Shown here in pieces: positions 1 to 8,853 of a stretch of 54,599 nucleotides of DNA. The position numbers and the translations under genes were made by a program. This stretch comes from Bryobacterales bacterium (lineage in GTDB: Bacteria; Acidobacteriota; Terriglobia; Bryobacterales; Bryobacteraceae), in the NCBI GenBank assembly GCA_003166475.1, contig PMVV01000308.1:10420-65018 (forward strand), in the 5' to 3' direction. The notes under the pieces are model-generated. The model saw nothing but the letters and a program-made list of their open reading frames with translations, searched no databases and was not told the DNA's origin. Each line of letters starts with the position of its first letter. The first letter of the stretch is position 1.

Positions 1-250
1 ACCAGCGCCAGCCTTCCACCGGCCTTGCGAAGCCTGGCGAGTCCAAATACCAACGTCCCCAGTCCAGTGCTGTCGATCTCGCTGACGTCCTTAATTTAAT
101 ATTGTTTAATATGATATTGACCTTGCCGGATTGATGCAGTGCGGATAATCTGTCGCGCAGTTCCAAATCTCCATGACCTGATCTGAGTGGGCCCTTCAGG
201 TCAAGAATGACAATGCCTTCGTTTTCCCTCTGCTCGATGTGCAGGCTCAT
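1..250 (-). pseudogene. STAS-domain anti-sigma-factor antagonist, frameshifted and cut by window edge
   Basis: Reading leftward from an ATG at 250, the first frame gives MSLHIEQRENEGIVILDLKG and a segment resembling the start of anti-anti-sigma STAS domains. The second half of the domain (DVSEIDSTGLGTLVFGLARL, with the Ser that is normally phosphorylated) lies in a different frame. The switch falls in an AT-rich stretch near 88-110 containing tandem ATTAA. Proteins of this family bind anti-sigma kinases in partner-switching pathways. The reading frame continues beyond base 1. The break could be a true mutation or an assembly error; the domain identity is clear. Confidence 0.7.
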
Positions 251-313
251 GGTGAAGTTCGTCTGACGCCGATCAGTGGCCACTTATGGCTTTCGGCCGC
301 AGCATCGTCCGTC

Positions 314-505
314 TCAGTTTAAGAACTTATAATTGGTTACGCGTCCCCACATTCCGACCGCCTGCAAGACCCAAATTGCCACCGCGACGACAATTACTAC
401 ATTCAGAATCGTCTTGATGCTGCCGGCCATTGGGATATACGTATTGATCAGCCATAACGCGACACCGACTACGATCAGCGCAATGACGATGTTTATTAAG
501 GGCAT
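314..505 (-). CDS. Small two-helix membrane protein, Thivi_2564 family
   Basis: A 63-residue protein made almost entirely of two hydrophobic helices (about residues 3-24 and 30-52) joined by a short turn with IPMAGSIKTILN. This pattern and the ending VLQAVGMWG match the small Thivi_2564-type membrane proteins common in soil bacteria, whose function is unknown. The ATG is preceded by AGGAGAG at a good distance, so the start is well supported. It lies just upstream of the broken STAS gene on the same strand, with about 60 bp between them, so they may once have been cotranscribed. Confidence 0.8.
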   Translation of the reverse strand: MPLINIVIALIVVGVALWLINTYIPMAGSIKTILNVVIVVAVAIWVLQAVGMWGRVTNYKFLN

Positions 506-1220
506 GTTTTACTCTCCTGGAAGGTTAAGTAGCAATCCCCTGCCCAGTCGCCGGATTGGTCTGGGTGCGTCTCATGAACTAAACGATTTGAATCCAGCAA
601 CGACTGTTTCGATTCGGTCGCAGCGTAGCAACTAGTGCACGCGCAGCGCCAACCTCTCTCTTATGACGGAAACTGTTTCGTGCCGATGGCTCACAGGGTT
701 TTGTGCCCTTGATCGAGACGCCAAGGCCGTGAAGGTGCCGAATCTGCCATTGCGAGCGCAAAGTCCACACCGGGAGGCCAGTCGGCAAAGCGGCATCAAA
801 CCACCTTGGCGCCATTGAAACCTAAAAAGAGGTCGTCAGGGGGACGGGCCTTTTCGACGCGAGCCGCGGTCTCATGTTCGACAGGGCTTCGGCGCGCGTT
901 CTGCCATTCCACCGTTGATGATTCGTTGGCGCCTAGATTCGGCCACCCGATTGCATGCTTGTCAAAGTTTACGGCGGTCTAGGGCCATTCCGGAGAGGTA
1001 TCTCCGATCCGCAGGAGTTTGGTCTGCCTCGTGCACAATGAAAGGGAGTGTTGACTACACTTCCAGGGGAGGAAACACGATGCACTCGGCACACTACCAA
1101 GCCGCTCAGTTGGAAGACAGCACGACGAGTAGTGGCGAAGGTGGAGTTCCATGCCGGGGAGTTGGTTCGCGCGCCTGGAGTTCATCGTGACCAACCTCTA
1201 GACCTAGCTAGCTAGCTAAT
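506..1220. other. Intergenic region without a convincing gene
   Basis: About 715 bp between two leftward genes. Short frames on both strands have no family resemblance, poor codon character and no good ribosome binding site. The only structured element seen is a perfect tetranucleotide run (CTAG/AGCT repeated about four times) at 1203-1219, just past the stop of the large secreted-protein gene. The region should hold the promoter of the small membrane protein, but no clear -35/-10 pair stands out. Confidence 0.4.
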
Positions 1221-3650
1221 CTAAGGCTGCTCCGGCAACACCGGCAGAACCGCCATGTTGACTACGGACGGGTCGTCGCGCAGCTTGACATACAGGAGAG
1301 TTCCTGTCGGACGCGGCACCGTCAGAGTCTTGCTCACAAACCCATCCGGGACCGGCACGGAATGGGTGAACTGCGGGTCGGCCGCAATGGAATCAATCAG
1401 GAACAGCTTGGAGCCGCTGAGTGTGCATGGCTTGTCCGCCGCGTCCGGACAACGGACATCCTTCAGAGAAGGAAGCCGCACTAAAGTTGCGAGCGGTTGC
1501 CAATCGCCTTCCGCGCCGTCCGCGTCCACGGGCCGAAAGCGAAGCGGCCCGAACGACGACGGCCCAAAGTTCTTGAGCGGGTCGAGTAAACCCATCGCGG
1601 TATGGGAATCCTGCAACGTCAGGTTGCCGTCGGCGAGGCCGAGCAGCACACGCACAGATTCATCACCGTTGGCGACTTCAATCTTTTCGGTCCGCGGAAA
1701 GCTGCTGGGGACTTCCGTTTTCACAAAGAAGGACAATTGTCCGTCCTGTGGAAGCTCGTCCGGATTTGCCAGGCGAATCGCCGAAGGATCGGAATCCTTG
1801 GCGGGCTGCACGCTCTTGCTAATTAAGACCACTTTTGGCCGCGGTGGTTCGATGGTTGTTTGCGCGTCCATGTCCCGCCCATCTTTGAGTGCGACATGCG
1901 CCACGAGCTTGTCCTCCGCGGGCAAAGCAGCGGTCGCCGTGGCGTCTGGAGCGGACAGCCGGAGCTGGTCCTGCTTCCCGGCGTGCGAAAACCCGGCGGG
2001 CGCAAAATGAATCCCGTTCAATTCGAGACCGGCGACTTGATCCAGGCCTTTTCCAGTCAAAACACCCTGCCGGGCACCGGCGCGGATCGCAAAACGGTCC
2101 AGATGGGCGGCTTCGGAATACGCCTGGAGCTTGACCTCATCGGGCACGCTTACCCCATATTGCTTCAGCGATATTGTGACGGGACCGGGCGCCTCCCCTT
2201 TCATGGGGACTTTCACTTCCAGTTCCTCAGGCTTCGCCAGTTTCCAGGTGGTCTTTAGTTCTTTGCCCCGCTCGTCTCTGGCCATCACTTTGGCTACGCA
2301 CGCGGCCCCGTCTGACTGCAAGTGAAGCGTATCCTCCCCGCCTACAATAAGCGCGCGCCGGTCCGCCACAGTCCAGGTTCCCGGGTGAGCGCTTCGCAAG
2401 TGAAAGGCGGGTCCGTTGAATGTCTGGAATCCCCAGTAACCGCGGATGGTTCCACTGATCGCGCTATCCAGATTATCAGGGTCGAGCGAACGTGTATCGA
2501 CGACAAATCCCCCTAGGAGCGCATTCACTTTGGCGGGCAACTCGATGCCGTCGCCTGAACTGCTTTGGAGATGCAAGGTGAAGTCGTGGGCCAGTTCCGT
2601 GGAGAAAACCAGCGGCGCGCCTTGGGCCGGCAGCAGGAGCGTAGACTGTTGCAGGCAGAACACCTGCTTCGCGTCGACTGGGCGAAGCGGGGGGAACTGC
2701 GCAGATTCCACCGGCGGCAGGCCCGTGACCAAAACCGATTTAGGCTTGTGGAGCGAGGGAGGATTGTTGAGCTTCAGATCCAGATCCTCCTGCTGCGGAA
2801 GCCCAAGCGCCGGAATGTACTGATACGCCGCTGTGCGCAAGTTGTCCAAAATGCGGGCCACGTCGATGAAAGCGCCCACATACGGGCTGTAGTATCCGCC
2901 TCTGGCGATGGGCGCCGTGCTGATCGCTCCAATCAGATCGGAGGCGGAACCGGAGGTGAGCGCGGCTACCATGGACGCGCCGTGACCGTCATCCAAAACA
3001 AGCTGATCCAGATCGCGCATCAGGCACGGCGCCTGCTGCTCGCTCGGCTTGTCGAAGCACTGTTCATCCACCTTGATCCCCAGGCTCCGGGCCAGAACAA
3101 TCGAACGCTGATGCAGATCGCCGGGATCGTGATCCGAGGTTTCTTTCACCGCCCGGAGGTATTTGTCCAACCTGGTTCGATCAAGGCTGGCATGGTTCAA
3201 ATCCTGTGACACGCGCACGAAGGCGCCGGGCTTGCCGCTGACGGCGGAGCGTAAAGTCTTGAAGTCGCCGGCCGTTTCAGGAGCCAGAAACAGGAGTACC
3301 TGCTGGGCCCCCTCCGGAACCGGAACGACGACGCCTTCGTGTTGCACCTGCTTACTCCAGGTTTCCGCTTTGACGAACCAATCCTCGGGTGGGGGATTGG
3401 TCGAGCCGCGAAGAAACACGGTGATCAACAGGTAGTGTACGGAATCGGCGTCAGGCAGCTTCGGATGCAGCCACAGCCGGTCCCCCGGTTCCAGGTTCGG
3501 CACCTCTGCAATCGGCAACGTCTTGGTTCCCCGCGTTACTCTCACCTGTATCGCCGGCCCGGCCAGATCGAAAGCGGCGGTATCTGCATGCACGAGAGGC
3601 GCCAACACCAGCGCCATAGCGTAACGTACAGAACCCAATCGTAAGACCAT
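1221..3650 (-). CDS. Large secreted protein of unknown function (809 aa)
   Basis: The protein begins MVLRLGSVRYAMALVLAPLV and is followed by HADTAAF, a typical Sec signal peptide cut after Ala-His-Ala or nearby, so it is exported. A GTG at 3656 is an alternative start two codons upstream. No recognised catalytic motif is seen. The sequence is rich in beta-strand-like stretches and Pro/Asp/Gly, suggesting repeated immunoglobulin-like or IPT/TIG-like domains (for example GARQGVLTGKGLDQVAGLEL near residues 530-550). That domain guess is weak. Cys residues occur in the central part (DEQCFDKPSEQQAPCL). A 5' fragment of this gene is duplicated in inverted orientation near 13 kb, so this copy belongs to a sequence that has recombined. 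Function unknown. Confidence 0.75.
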   Translation of the reverse strand: MVLRLGSVRYAMALVLAPLVHADTAAFDLAGPAIQVRVTRGTKTLPIAEVPNLEPGDRLWLHPKLPDADSVHYLLITVFLRGSTNPPPEDWFVKAETWSKQVQHEGVVVPVPEGAQQVLLFLAPETAGDFKTLRSAVSGKPGAFVRVSQDLNHASLDRTRLDKYLRAVKETSDHDPGDLHQRSIVLARSLGIKVDEQCFDKPSEQQAPCLMRDLDQLVLDDGHGASMVAALTSGSASDLIGAISTAPIARGGYYSPYVGAFIDVARILDNLRTAAYQYIPALGLPQQEDLDLKLNNPPSLHKPKSVLVTGLPPVESAQFPPLRPVDAKQVFCLQQSTLLLPAQGAPLVFSTELAHDFTLHLQSSSGDGIELPAKVNALLGGFVVDTRSLDPDNLDSAISGTIRGYWGFQTFNGPAFHLRSAHPGTWTVADRRALIVGGEDTLHLQSDGAACVAKVMARDERGKELKTTWKLAKPEELEVKVPMKGEAPGPVTISLKQYGVSVPDEVKLQAYSEAAHLDRFAIRAGARQGVLTGKGLDQVAGLELNGIHFAPAGFSHAGKQDQLRLSAPDATATAALPAEDKLVAHVALKDGRDMDAQTTIEPPRPKVVLISKSVQPAKDSDPSAIRLANPDELPQDGQLSFFVKTEVPSSFPRTEKIEVANGDESVRVLLGLADGNLTLQDSHTAMGLLDPLKNFGPSSFGPLRFRPVDADGAEGDWQPLATLVRLPSLKDVRCPDAADKPCTLSGSKLFLIDSIAADPQFTHSVPVPDGFVSKTLTVPRPTGTLLYVKLRDDPSVVNMAVLPVLPEQP

Positions 3651-4173
3651 ATTCACATTCTACTGCGATGCCACGCTGCAGCTCAGCTGCACGCGGTAGT
3701 CATCTGATCTCCGTTGCTGCGGCGTGCGATCATCGGGTCAATCCGCGAGGCGCGCCAAATCAAAGGTGGTACCTGCTGGGAGCTGACCTCCAAAAAGAGC
3801 TGGAAAATGGGTCCGACCACGTGCTCCGAAGAAGCTCACTCTTTGTGTTGAGTTGCGCAGGGACGCGCTAGGCGTGCCGCTGTCCCGGCGGCGTAACGCG
3901 TCCCTCGACCAGGCTATATGATTTCAAGACTACAGAATCGGCAGGCCGTGCGTCTATCCTGTCCGTAGAGTATTCTCCGTCCTCAGTCCTTGGATCGCCG
4001 GTCACGGCTCAGAGTGATGGCTTTTAGTAAAACTCTGATCTTTTTTCGCTTCACCATGATGGATGCGAACCGTCTGGGAAGGTTGCGTTGTATGGCAGGA
4101 AATACGGCATCGACAGGATAATCCGCCTGTCCGGCCGCGGCGTCAAATAAAGGGAGGAGAAAAGGAACTGAAG
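3651..4173. other. Intergenic region between divergent genes
   Basis: About 520 bp separating the leftward 809-aa secreted protein from the rightward small secreted protein. The part next to 3656 (GTGCAGCTGAGCTGCAG and neighbours, read on the minus strand) recurs upstream of the truncated gene copy at 12.95 kb, so the duplication includes leader DNA. The string GGTCGGACCCATTTT also occurs in both places, but separated from the start by different distances. No gene is supported here. Promoters for both flanking genes are expected but not identified. Confidence 0.4.
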
Positions 4174-4764
4174 ATGAAACTCAGAACGCTGTTTTGGAGT
4201 ACTTGCATTTCCGCCGCGATGGCAGCATCCACCGTACCCGCGGCTGCCGCGGCGGCACATGAATGCGTGCCCGGAAAGGTAACTGCTGCATCGTACACAT
4301 GGGACTTCAAGGGCGAAGCCAACACGATCCTGAAGGACGTTCAAGCCGAAGCACAGCAGGCTTTGAACCATGCCGACCGGTTGCAGGCCCTCGCCCGGGA
4401 CAACAACGTGGACTGGGAGATCCACGCAGTCCACTTGAGCGACCTGAGAAGCGAAATCAACGACATTGGGGACAAGCTTTGCAGGCTCGAAGCGATACGC
4501 CGCGTGTTGGCCCCGTGGCAGCAGCGCGTGGTCGATCAAGTCGCAATCACCACCCGGCTGTTGGCCGACAACGCGCAAGACGCCATAGTGTTCGGCAACA
4601 ACAACCGGGAAGGACTGTGGCTGGCCTCGTATCAGCGCTACGTAAACAACCTGTACAACGAGGCGAAGAGCTTGACGCGTTCCGTCGGGAACGCTGTCGA
4701 GTTCGCCGGTGTTTCGAAAGAATATCGGGATCTCGGTCACAACATGGGGGTCAAATCGTTATGA
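4174..4764 (+). CDS. Secreted helical protein of unknown function
   Basis: A 196-residue protein. The ATG at 4174 is chosen over upstream codons because it follows GGAGGAGAAAAGG at proper distance and opens a clear signal peptide (MKLRTLFWSTCISAAMAAST, then PAAAAAA). The mature part is charged and likely all-helical, with repeated Ala/Gln/Asp-rich stretches (EAQQALNHADRLQALARD) and two Cys residues, one just after the signal and one in GDKLCRLEA. It resembles other uncharacterised periplasmic helical proteins, but no family can be named. Its stop overlaps the next start as ATGA, so the two genes are very probably translated together. Confidence 0.8.
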   Translation: MKLRTLFWSTCISAAMAASTVPAAAAAAHECVPGKVTAASYTWDFKGEANTILKDVQAEAQQALNHADRLQALARDNNVDWEIHAVHLSDLRSEINDIGDKLCRLEAIRRVLAPWQQRVVDQVAITTRLLADNAQDAIVFGNNNREGLWLASYQRYVNNLYNEAKSLTRSVGNAVEFAGVSKEYRDLGHNMGVKSL

Positions 4765-5141
4765 GAGTCGAATTGTCGATCCTGGCCACTGCGACTTGCG
4801 CGCTGTTGTTGGCGTTTCCCCTGGCTGGGGCAAACGGGTCTGCCGCAAAAACGAACACGAACAAGCACATGACGAAGACCGCGGGCATGAGGAGCGCATG
4901 GGCGCCGGAAACGCTCTCCGGTAACATCACCATGGTCGATCCCGCTCAGAACCTGATGGTCGTTGAAACACCGAATGGGGTTCCCTTCGATATGGTTGTC
5001 ACTTCGAAGACCCGGATCCAGTTCGGCGCTCAGGCCCTCACCCTCAAAGACCTGACCCGGGATTCGAATAAGACTGTCTCGGTTAGATTCATTCCCGAGC
5101 GGCGCGGCGACGTGGCGAAGTCGATCCAGATCAGCGGATAG
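4761..5141 (+). CDS. Small secreted protein of unknown function
   Basis: A 126-residue protein starting in the ATGA overlap with the preceding gene, a hallmark of coupled translation. The N-terminus (MRVELSILATATCALLLAFP) is a signal peptide. The mature region is a small beta-rich domain (SGNITMVDPAQNLMVVETPN, then PFDMVVTSKTRIQFG). This resembles small OB-like or DUF5666-like domains in which residues such as D-L-x-x-D and a conserved V-R-F close a barrel; that resemblance is only suggestive. Together with its upstream partner it probably acts in the periplasm. It converges with the response-regulator gene, separated by a strong hairpin. Confidence 0.75.
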   Translation: MRVELSILATATCALLLAFPLAGANGSAAKTNTNKHMTKTAGMRSAWAPETLSGNITMVDPAQNLMVVETPNGVPFDMVVTSKTRIQFGAQALTLKDLTRDSNKTVSVRFIPERRGDVAKSIQISG

Positions 5142-5151
5142 GTCCGGTTTC

Positions 5152-5184
5152 GCGCAAGGGCCTCAAGAGATGATGCCCTTGCGC
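5152..5184. terminator. Candidate bidirectional terminator hairpin
   Basis: Perfect 10-bp inverted repeat GCGCAAGGGC / GCCCTTGCGC with a 13-nt loop, lying between two convergent genes and overlapping the last codons of the response regulator. There is no U-tract on either side, so Rho-independent termination is uncertain; placement and symmetry are the argument. Confidence 0.45.
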
Positions 5185-5813
5185 ACCGCATAAAGAATGA
5201 GTTCCGGAACGCTGTGGATATCGAGTTTCTGCAAGATATGGCCGCGATGAGTTTCGACGGTGGTCACGCTGATATTCAGAAGGTTTGCGACTTCCTTGTT
5301 GGAGTGCCCCTCGGCAATCATTTGTAGAATCTCGCGTTCGCGATCCGAGAGCAGGTCATAACGGTCTTCCAGGCCGCGCCGCTGCAGTTGGCTGATATAG
5401 TCCTCCTGGAGGATCTGAGCGACCTTGCGGGTCAGGAAGGAGCGCCCTTGAAACACCGCCCGAATTGCCTGTACCAGTTCGCCTCGCATCGAATCCTTGA
5501 GTAGGTACCCCTTGGCGCCGGCCTTCAGCGAGCCCAGGACATAGCTCTCGTCCTGGTGCATGCTCAGGATCACGACGCCCACCCGCGAATTCGCCGCGCG
5601 AATGCGGCGTGTGGCCTCCATGCCGTTCATGTTCGGCATCGCGAGGTCCATTACTACGACATCGGGTGATTCCGTCTCGGCCAGCCGCACGCTCTCCAGC
5701 CCGTCGGCCGCTTCCGCTACCACGGCTATGTCGGACTCGCGCTCCAGCAGGGCGCGCAGTCCGTCGCGGACTACCGTATGGTCGTCAGCCAACAAGATAC
5801 GAATCGGTTTCAT
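5163..5813 (-). CDS. NarL/LuxR-type two-component response regulator
   Basis: A 216-residue regulator with an N-terminal receiver domain (acidic pair in LLADDH, phosphoacceptor Asp56 in VVMDLAMP, conserved Lys in LLKDS) and a C-terminal LuxR-type helix-turn-helix (LSDREREILQMIAEGHSNKE, then VETHRGHILQKL). It should bind DNA when phosphorylated by the adjacent kinase. The ATG at 5813 is chosen because AAAGGA lies six bases upstream; an in-frame ATG at 5819 is too close to that site. The gene overlaps the 3' end of the kinase gene by 29 bp, so the two are cotranscribed and likely coupled. Targets are not visible in the sequence. Confidence 0.93.
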   Translation of the reverse strand: MKPIRILLADDHTVVRDGLRALLERESDIAVVAEAADGLESVRLAETESPDVVVMDLAMPNMNGMEATRRIRAANSRVGVVILSMHQDESYVLGSLKAGAKGYLLKDSMRGELVQAIRAVFQGRSFLTRKVAQILQEDYISQLQRRGLEDRYDLLSDREREILQMIAEGHSNKEVANLLNISVTTVETHRGHILQKLDIHSVPELILYAVRKGIIS

Positions 5814-7173
5814 GGCCATTCCTTTGGTCCAGCTCGGCCACCGGCAGTCCCGCGTGGACCATGGTCCCTCGCCCCAGCTCGGAGCTGATCTTGAGGCGGC
5901 CTCCCAGGCGACGTACCCGCTCCTCCATGCCCAGCAACCCCAGACCACGCATGAAGCGCGTATCGAAGCCCGCCCCATCATCCTGCACGGTTACGTTCAC
6001 CATCTGGTCCTCCCTTCGAACCGCCACTTCGACGGTGCGCGCCTTGGCGTGGCGGACTGCATTGTTCACCGCCTCCTGCACCAGCCGGTAGATGCACGTT
6101 CGGTGCTCGTCCGGCAGGCTGTTGATCGTGTCGTCGGCTGAGACCATTACGTTCAGTCCCGTTCGCTTGCTGGTTTCGCGCGCATGCCAGTTCAATGCCG
6201 GCGCCAGACCGAGATCATCGAGCATTGACGGCCGAAGCAGAAGCGCAAGATCGCGCACCTGGTTGACCGTCTTTTCCGCCAGCGTCTTGATCGAATCGAG
6301 GTGCTCGCGGACGTCGGCCGCTTGATCCGCGCATTCAGCGCCTTCCGTTTCCATCAGGATCGCCGACAGAAACTGCCCGACTTCGTCGTGAAGCTCCCGC
6401 GCGAGGGCGCGGCGCTCGTTTTCCTGTGCGCGCAGGAGCAGCGTCGATAGTTCCTGCAAGTCGGCGCGGCGCAGGTCGAGTTCCCGTTCGAGCCGAAGCG
6501 TAAAGCCGGTCGTCAGCAGTGCCAGCACCAGACCGCCGATGAGGGTACCCGCGAATGTCAACATGAGGGAACGCCGCAAGCTGTCCGCTGAGGCGGCTGA
6601 CCGCACTTCCAAACGCGTCAGGCCACGTTCGTCCACCGAGGCGATGCGGTCCGCGATCTGTAGCATGGCTGTACGTCGCGGGACCAACTCCCTGAAAAAG
6701 AACTGGAATCGCAGGCGATCCCGTTCCTGCGGCGACCACCCCACGGTGGCGTCGAGTACCCGCCAGTAGGCGTCAATCTCGTTGCGCAGCGTCAGAAATG
6801 GCTCCCGTTCTTCGGGCTCCAGATCGCGTCCGTAGGCATCCAGGGCGTTGTGGGTCTGGCGTTCTAACGTGGCCAAGTGTGCCGCCTGCGCCTTGGCGGT
6901 ATCGGGGTCCGGCGAGAGCAGGAAATCGCGCACGTATGTGCCCGACAAATAGATTTGGGCGCGAATCTGATCGAGCGCGCTGAGCCGCTCCAGAAACGCC
7001 TTCCGCGACTGGGTTTCGGTATTGCGATCTCGCTGAAAAGCCACCAGCGTGCCGACGGCGGCCGCCACGATACAAATGAGCAGTCCTCCAAAGCCGAGAG
7101 ACAGGATTAGCCATGACGGCTTGCGACGCTTCTCGCTCGAACGGGCCACCGGACTGCCTGAATAGGAAAGCAA
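5785..7173 (-). CDS. Membrane sensor histidine kinase, NarX/DegS-like (HisKA_3)
   Basis: A 462-residue kinase. Two membrane helices (about residues 21-46 and 203-228) bracket a helical sensor domain rich in Arg/Glu, similar in plan to CHASE3-type four-helix sensors. The cytoplasmic part has the HisKA_3 box RALARELHDEVGQFLSAI with phospho-accepting His262, then a GHKL ATPase domain (N-box EAVNNAVRHAKA, G1 VQDDGAGFD, G2 GLGLLGMEERV). It should autophosphorylate and pass phosphate to Asp56 of the overlapping NarL-type regulator. The input signal is unknown. The gene starts 125 bp from the divergent Pal gene. Confidence 0.93.
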   Translation of the reverse strand: MLSYSGSPVARSSEKRRKPSWLILSLGFGGLLICIVAAAVGTLVAFQRDRNTETQSRKAFLERLSALDQIRAQIYLSGTYVRDFLLSPDPDTAKAQAAHLATLERQTHNALDAYGRDLEPEEREPFLTLRNEIDAYWRVLDATVGWSPQERDRLRFQFFFRELVPRRTAMLQIADRIASVDERGLTRLEVRSAASADSLRRSLMLTFAGTLIGGLVLALLTTGFTLRLERELDLRRADLQELSTLLLRAQENERRALARELHDEVGQFLSAILMETEGAECADQAADVREHLDSIKTLAEKTVNQVRDLALLLRPSMLDDLGLAPALNWHARETSKRTGLNVMVSADDTINSLPDEHRTCIYRLVQEAVNNAVRHAKARTVEVAVRREDQMVNVTVQDDGAGFDTRFMRGLGLLGMEERVRRLGGRLKISSELGRGTMVHAGLPVAELDQRNGHETDSYLVG

Positions 7174-7298
7174 TAGGGGAGCGCACCCTTCTCCAGCTTT
7201 GAGTGTAGTTCAATGCCGGTCAGCCAAAAATCCTGTGCGAACAGGATGTCGCGAGGCGCCACAACTGGTTTCAATGGTAAGTAGAAAAAGGAGCATTT

Positions 7299-7898
7299 AT
7301 GAAGCCCGCTCAGAAACGAAGCCTAATTGCAGTTGCGGCCGTCTGTTTGCTTACCGCAGCTTGCGCCAAGAAGAACGTCGCGGTCGCCCCGCCACCACCG
7401 GCCACGGCTGCCACACCCGCCCCGACTCCGAGGACCGCTCCTCCGCCGGCGCGCACCGCCGCTACGCGGCCTCCCGCTGCCACCACGCCGTCGACGCCAT
7501 ATCCGAATGCGGTCACCCGCGCACGAATCGACGAACTCCTAGCCAAAATCGAAGACGCCTATTTCGACTACGACAAGGCCGCGCTTCGTCCCGATGCCCT
7601 GAAAGCCCTCCAGGCCGATTCGGCTGAGTTGCGGGACATCCTGAAAGATTACCCCGACTACAAGCTGACCATCGAAGGCCACTGTGATGAGCGTGGTTCC
7701 GAAGAGTATAACGTCGCGCTCGGCGATAAGCGTGCCGCGGCCGCCAAGGACTACCTGGTCCAGGTCGGCATCCCCTCGGTTCAACTCAACGTGATCAGCT
7801 ACGGCAAAGAACATCCGCTTTGCCAGGAGCACGATGAAGCCTGCTGGCAGCGAAATCGCCGCGTACACATCGTGGCGATGGCGCAGGCGCAGAAATGA
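7299..7898 (+). CDS. pal: Peptidoglycan-associated lipoprotein (OmpA/Pal family)
   Basis: A 199-residue lipoprotein. The signal MKPAQKRSLIAVAAVCLLTA ends in a lipobox LTAAC with Cys21. A Pro/Ala/Thr-rich linker (about residues 25-70) leads to an OmpA domain with the peptidoglycan-binding signature: FDYDKAALR, IEGHCDERGSEEYN, and KRAAAAKDYLV. The protein should be anchored in the outer membrane and bind diaminopimelate of peptidoglycan. The ATG follows AAAAAGGAGCATTT, a good ribosome binding site. No tolB or tolQRA genes are next to it here, so its role as the Tol-Pal partner is family-based. Four Cys residues in the C-terminal part (PLCQEHDEACWQ and GHC) could form a disulfide. Confidence 0.88.
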   Translation: MKPAQKRSLIAVAAVCLLTAACAKKNVAVAPPPPATAATPAPTPRTAPPPARTAATRPPAATTPSTPYPNAVTRARIDELLAKIEDAYFDYDKAALRPDALKALQADSAELRDILKDYPDYKLTIEGHCDERGSEEYNVALGDKRAAAAKDYLVQVGIPSVQLNVISYGKEHPLCQEHDEACWQRNRRVHIVAMAQAQK

Positions 7899-7990
7899 GG
7901 GCGTATCGAGGAAGCGGCTTTGTTCACGGACTCGTTGCGGATGTATGAACGGTCCAAGTCGGAGACGCCCGGTTGAGCAAAGGAGAACCG

Positions 7991-8437
7991 ATGATAGCAT
8001 TGATGGTCGCCTTGAGTGCGCTGCTATTGGTGAGTTCCGCTTTTGCGGACGACGATTCCAGCCGCGCCAAGCTTATGGGCCGGTGGCAGCAGAGCGACGG
8101 AAATGGGGAAACCAAATCTACCTGGGACTTGGAGGGCGTGGGCAGTTCCATACATGTGACCAACTCCAAGGGCACACAAACCGTGGTGGAGTTCGAATGC
8201 AATACGGTGGGCAAGGAATGTACAGTCGAAGATGCCGGCCGGCGGTCAAAGGTGTCGATGTGGTTCAACGGGCCGAAACTCGTCGAGTTGGAGACCAGGG
8301 GAACCGAGATTGTGAAGCGGCGTTTCAGTATCACTGGTGATGGCGACACCATGGACCTGGAAACCATCCCAATTGCGTCCGGCAAAGTCGAGACAGCGCA
8401 TTTCAAACGCATTCCTTCAGCAGTCGCGAAACAATAG
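7991..8437 (+). CDS. Small secreted protein, lipocalin-like beta fold suspected
   Basis: A 148-residue protein. ATG at 7991 follows AAAGGAGAACCG and begins a clear signal peptide (MIALMVALSALLLVSSAFAD). The mature part opens with LMGRWQQSDGNGETKSTW, like many small beta-barrel proteins that start with a Gly-x-Trp motif. It has two Cys residues in EFECNTVGKECTVED, which may pair. No catalytic motif is seen. It follows the Pal gene by 92 bp on the same strand and may share its transcript. Function not recognised. Confidence 0.7.
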   Translation: MIALMVALSALLLVSSAFADDDSSRAKLMGRWQQSDGNGETKSTWDLEGVGSSIHVTNSKGTQTVVEFECNTVGKECTVEDAGRRSKVSMWFNGPKLVELETRGTEIVKRRFSITGDGDTMDLETIPIASGKVETAHFKRIPSAVAKQ

Positions 8438-8853
8438 GATGATTCCCAGTTGTTGAGTTGATGTTGGGATTCATGCTGGGTGTCCTACTCGGGTCACAAG
8501 GTACGCCTACTGGAGCCGACCTTTGATCTGTTCGCCACCCGTCGAAACCGGTGGCACGGAGACGGGAGCTTTCTGGAGATTGTGATGCATAAGGTGACGA
8601 CCAGCGCGGCAGCCATGACTCCAATTGCGACTTAGAAGACGGGCTGCGGATTTGGGAACGCATTGAGCGCTGCGTGCGGTGTTAATCGCGCCCCCAGGCT
8701 GACGTACCAGTTCGCGAGTACCCGTTAGCCGTTGGGAGGTGGTTGCGCAACTTATTTGATGTTGCGAACGATGTGGCTTCGTCCGGACCCGCAGAGAAAC
8801 ATCCCCGACCCTTCGACGAGACGCGTGCTACGTTGGGTCGGAAGGTGGACTGT
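8438..8853. other. Intergenic region without a convincing gene
   Basis: About 415 bp. Frames on either strand are short and lack family resemblance. The frame of the following gene stays open upstream to 8743, but that stretch has no ribosome binding site and poor protein character, so it is left out. Nothing else structured was seen. Confidence 0.35.

Noticed and set aside
915-1190. Open frame on the plus strand upstream of the 809-aa gene
   Set aside because: No ribosome site, no family resemblance, and composition like non-coding shadow; the stretch is treated as intergenic.
4051-4740. Minus-strand frame of 229 codons opposite the secreted-protein gene
   Set aside because: The opposite strand has a signal peptide, a strong ribosome site and a coupled downstream gene, so this is an antisense shadow.
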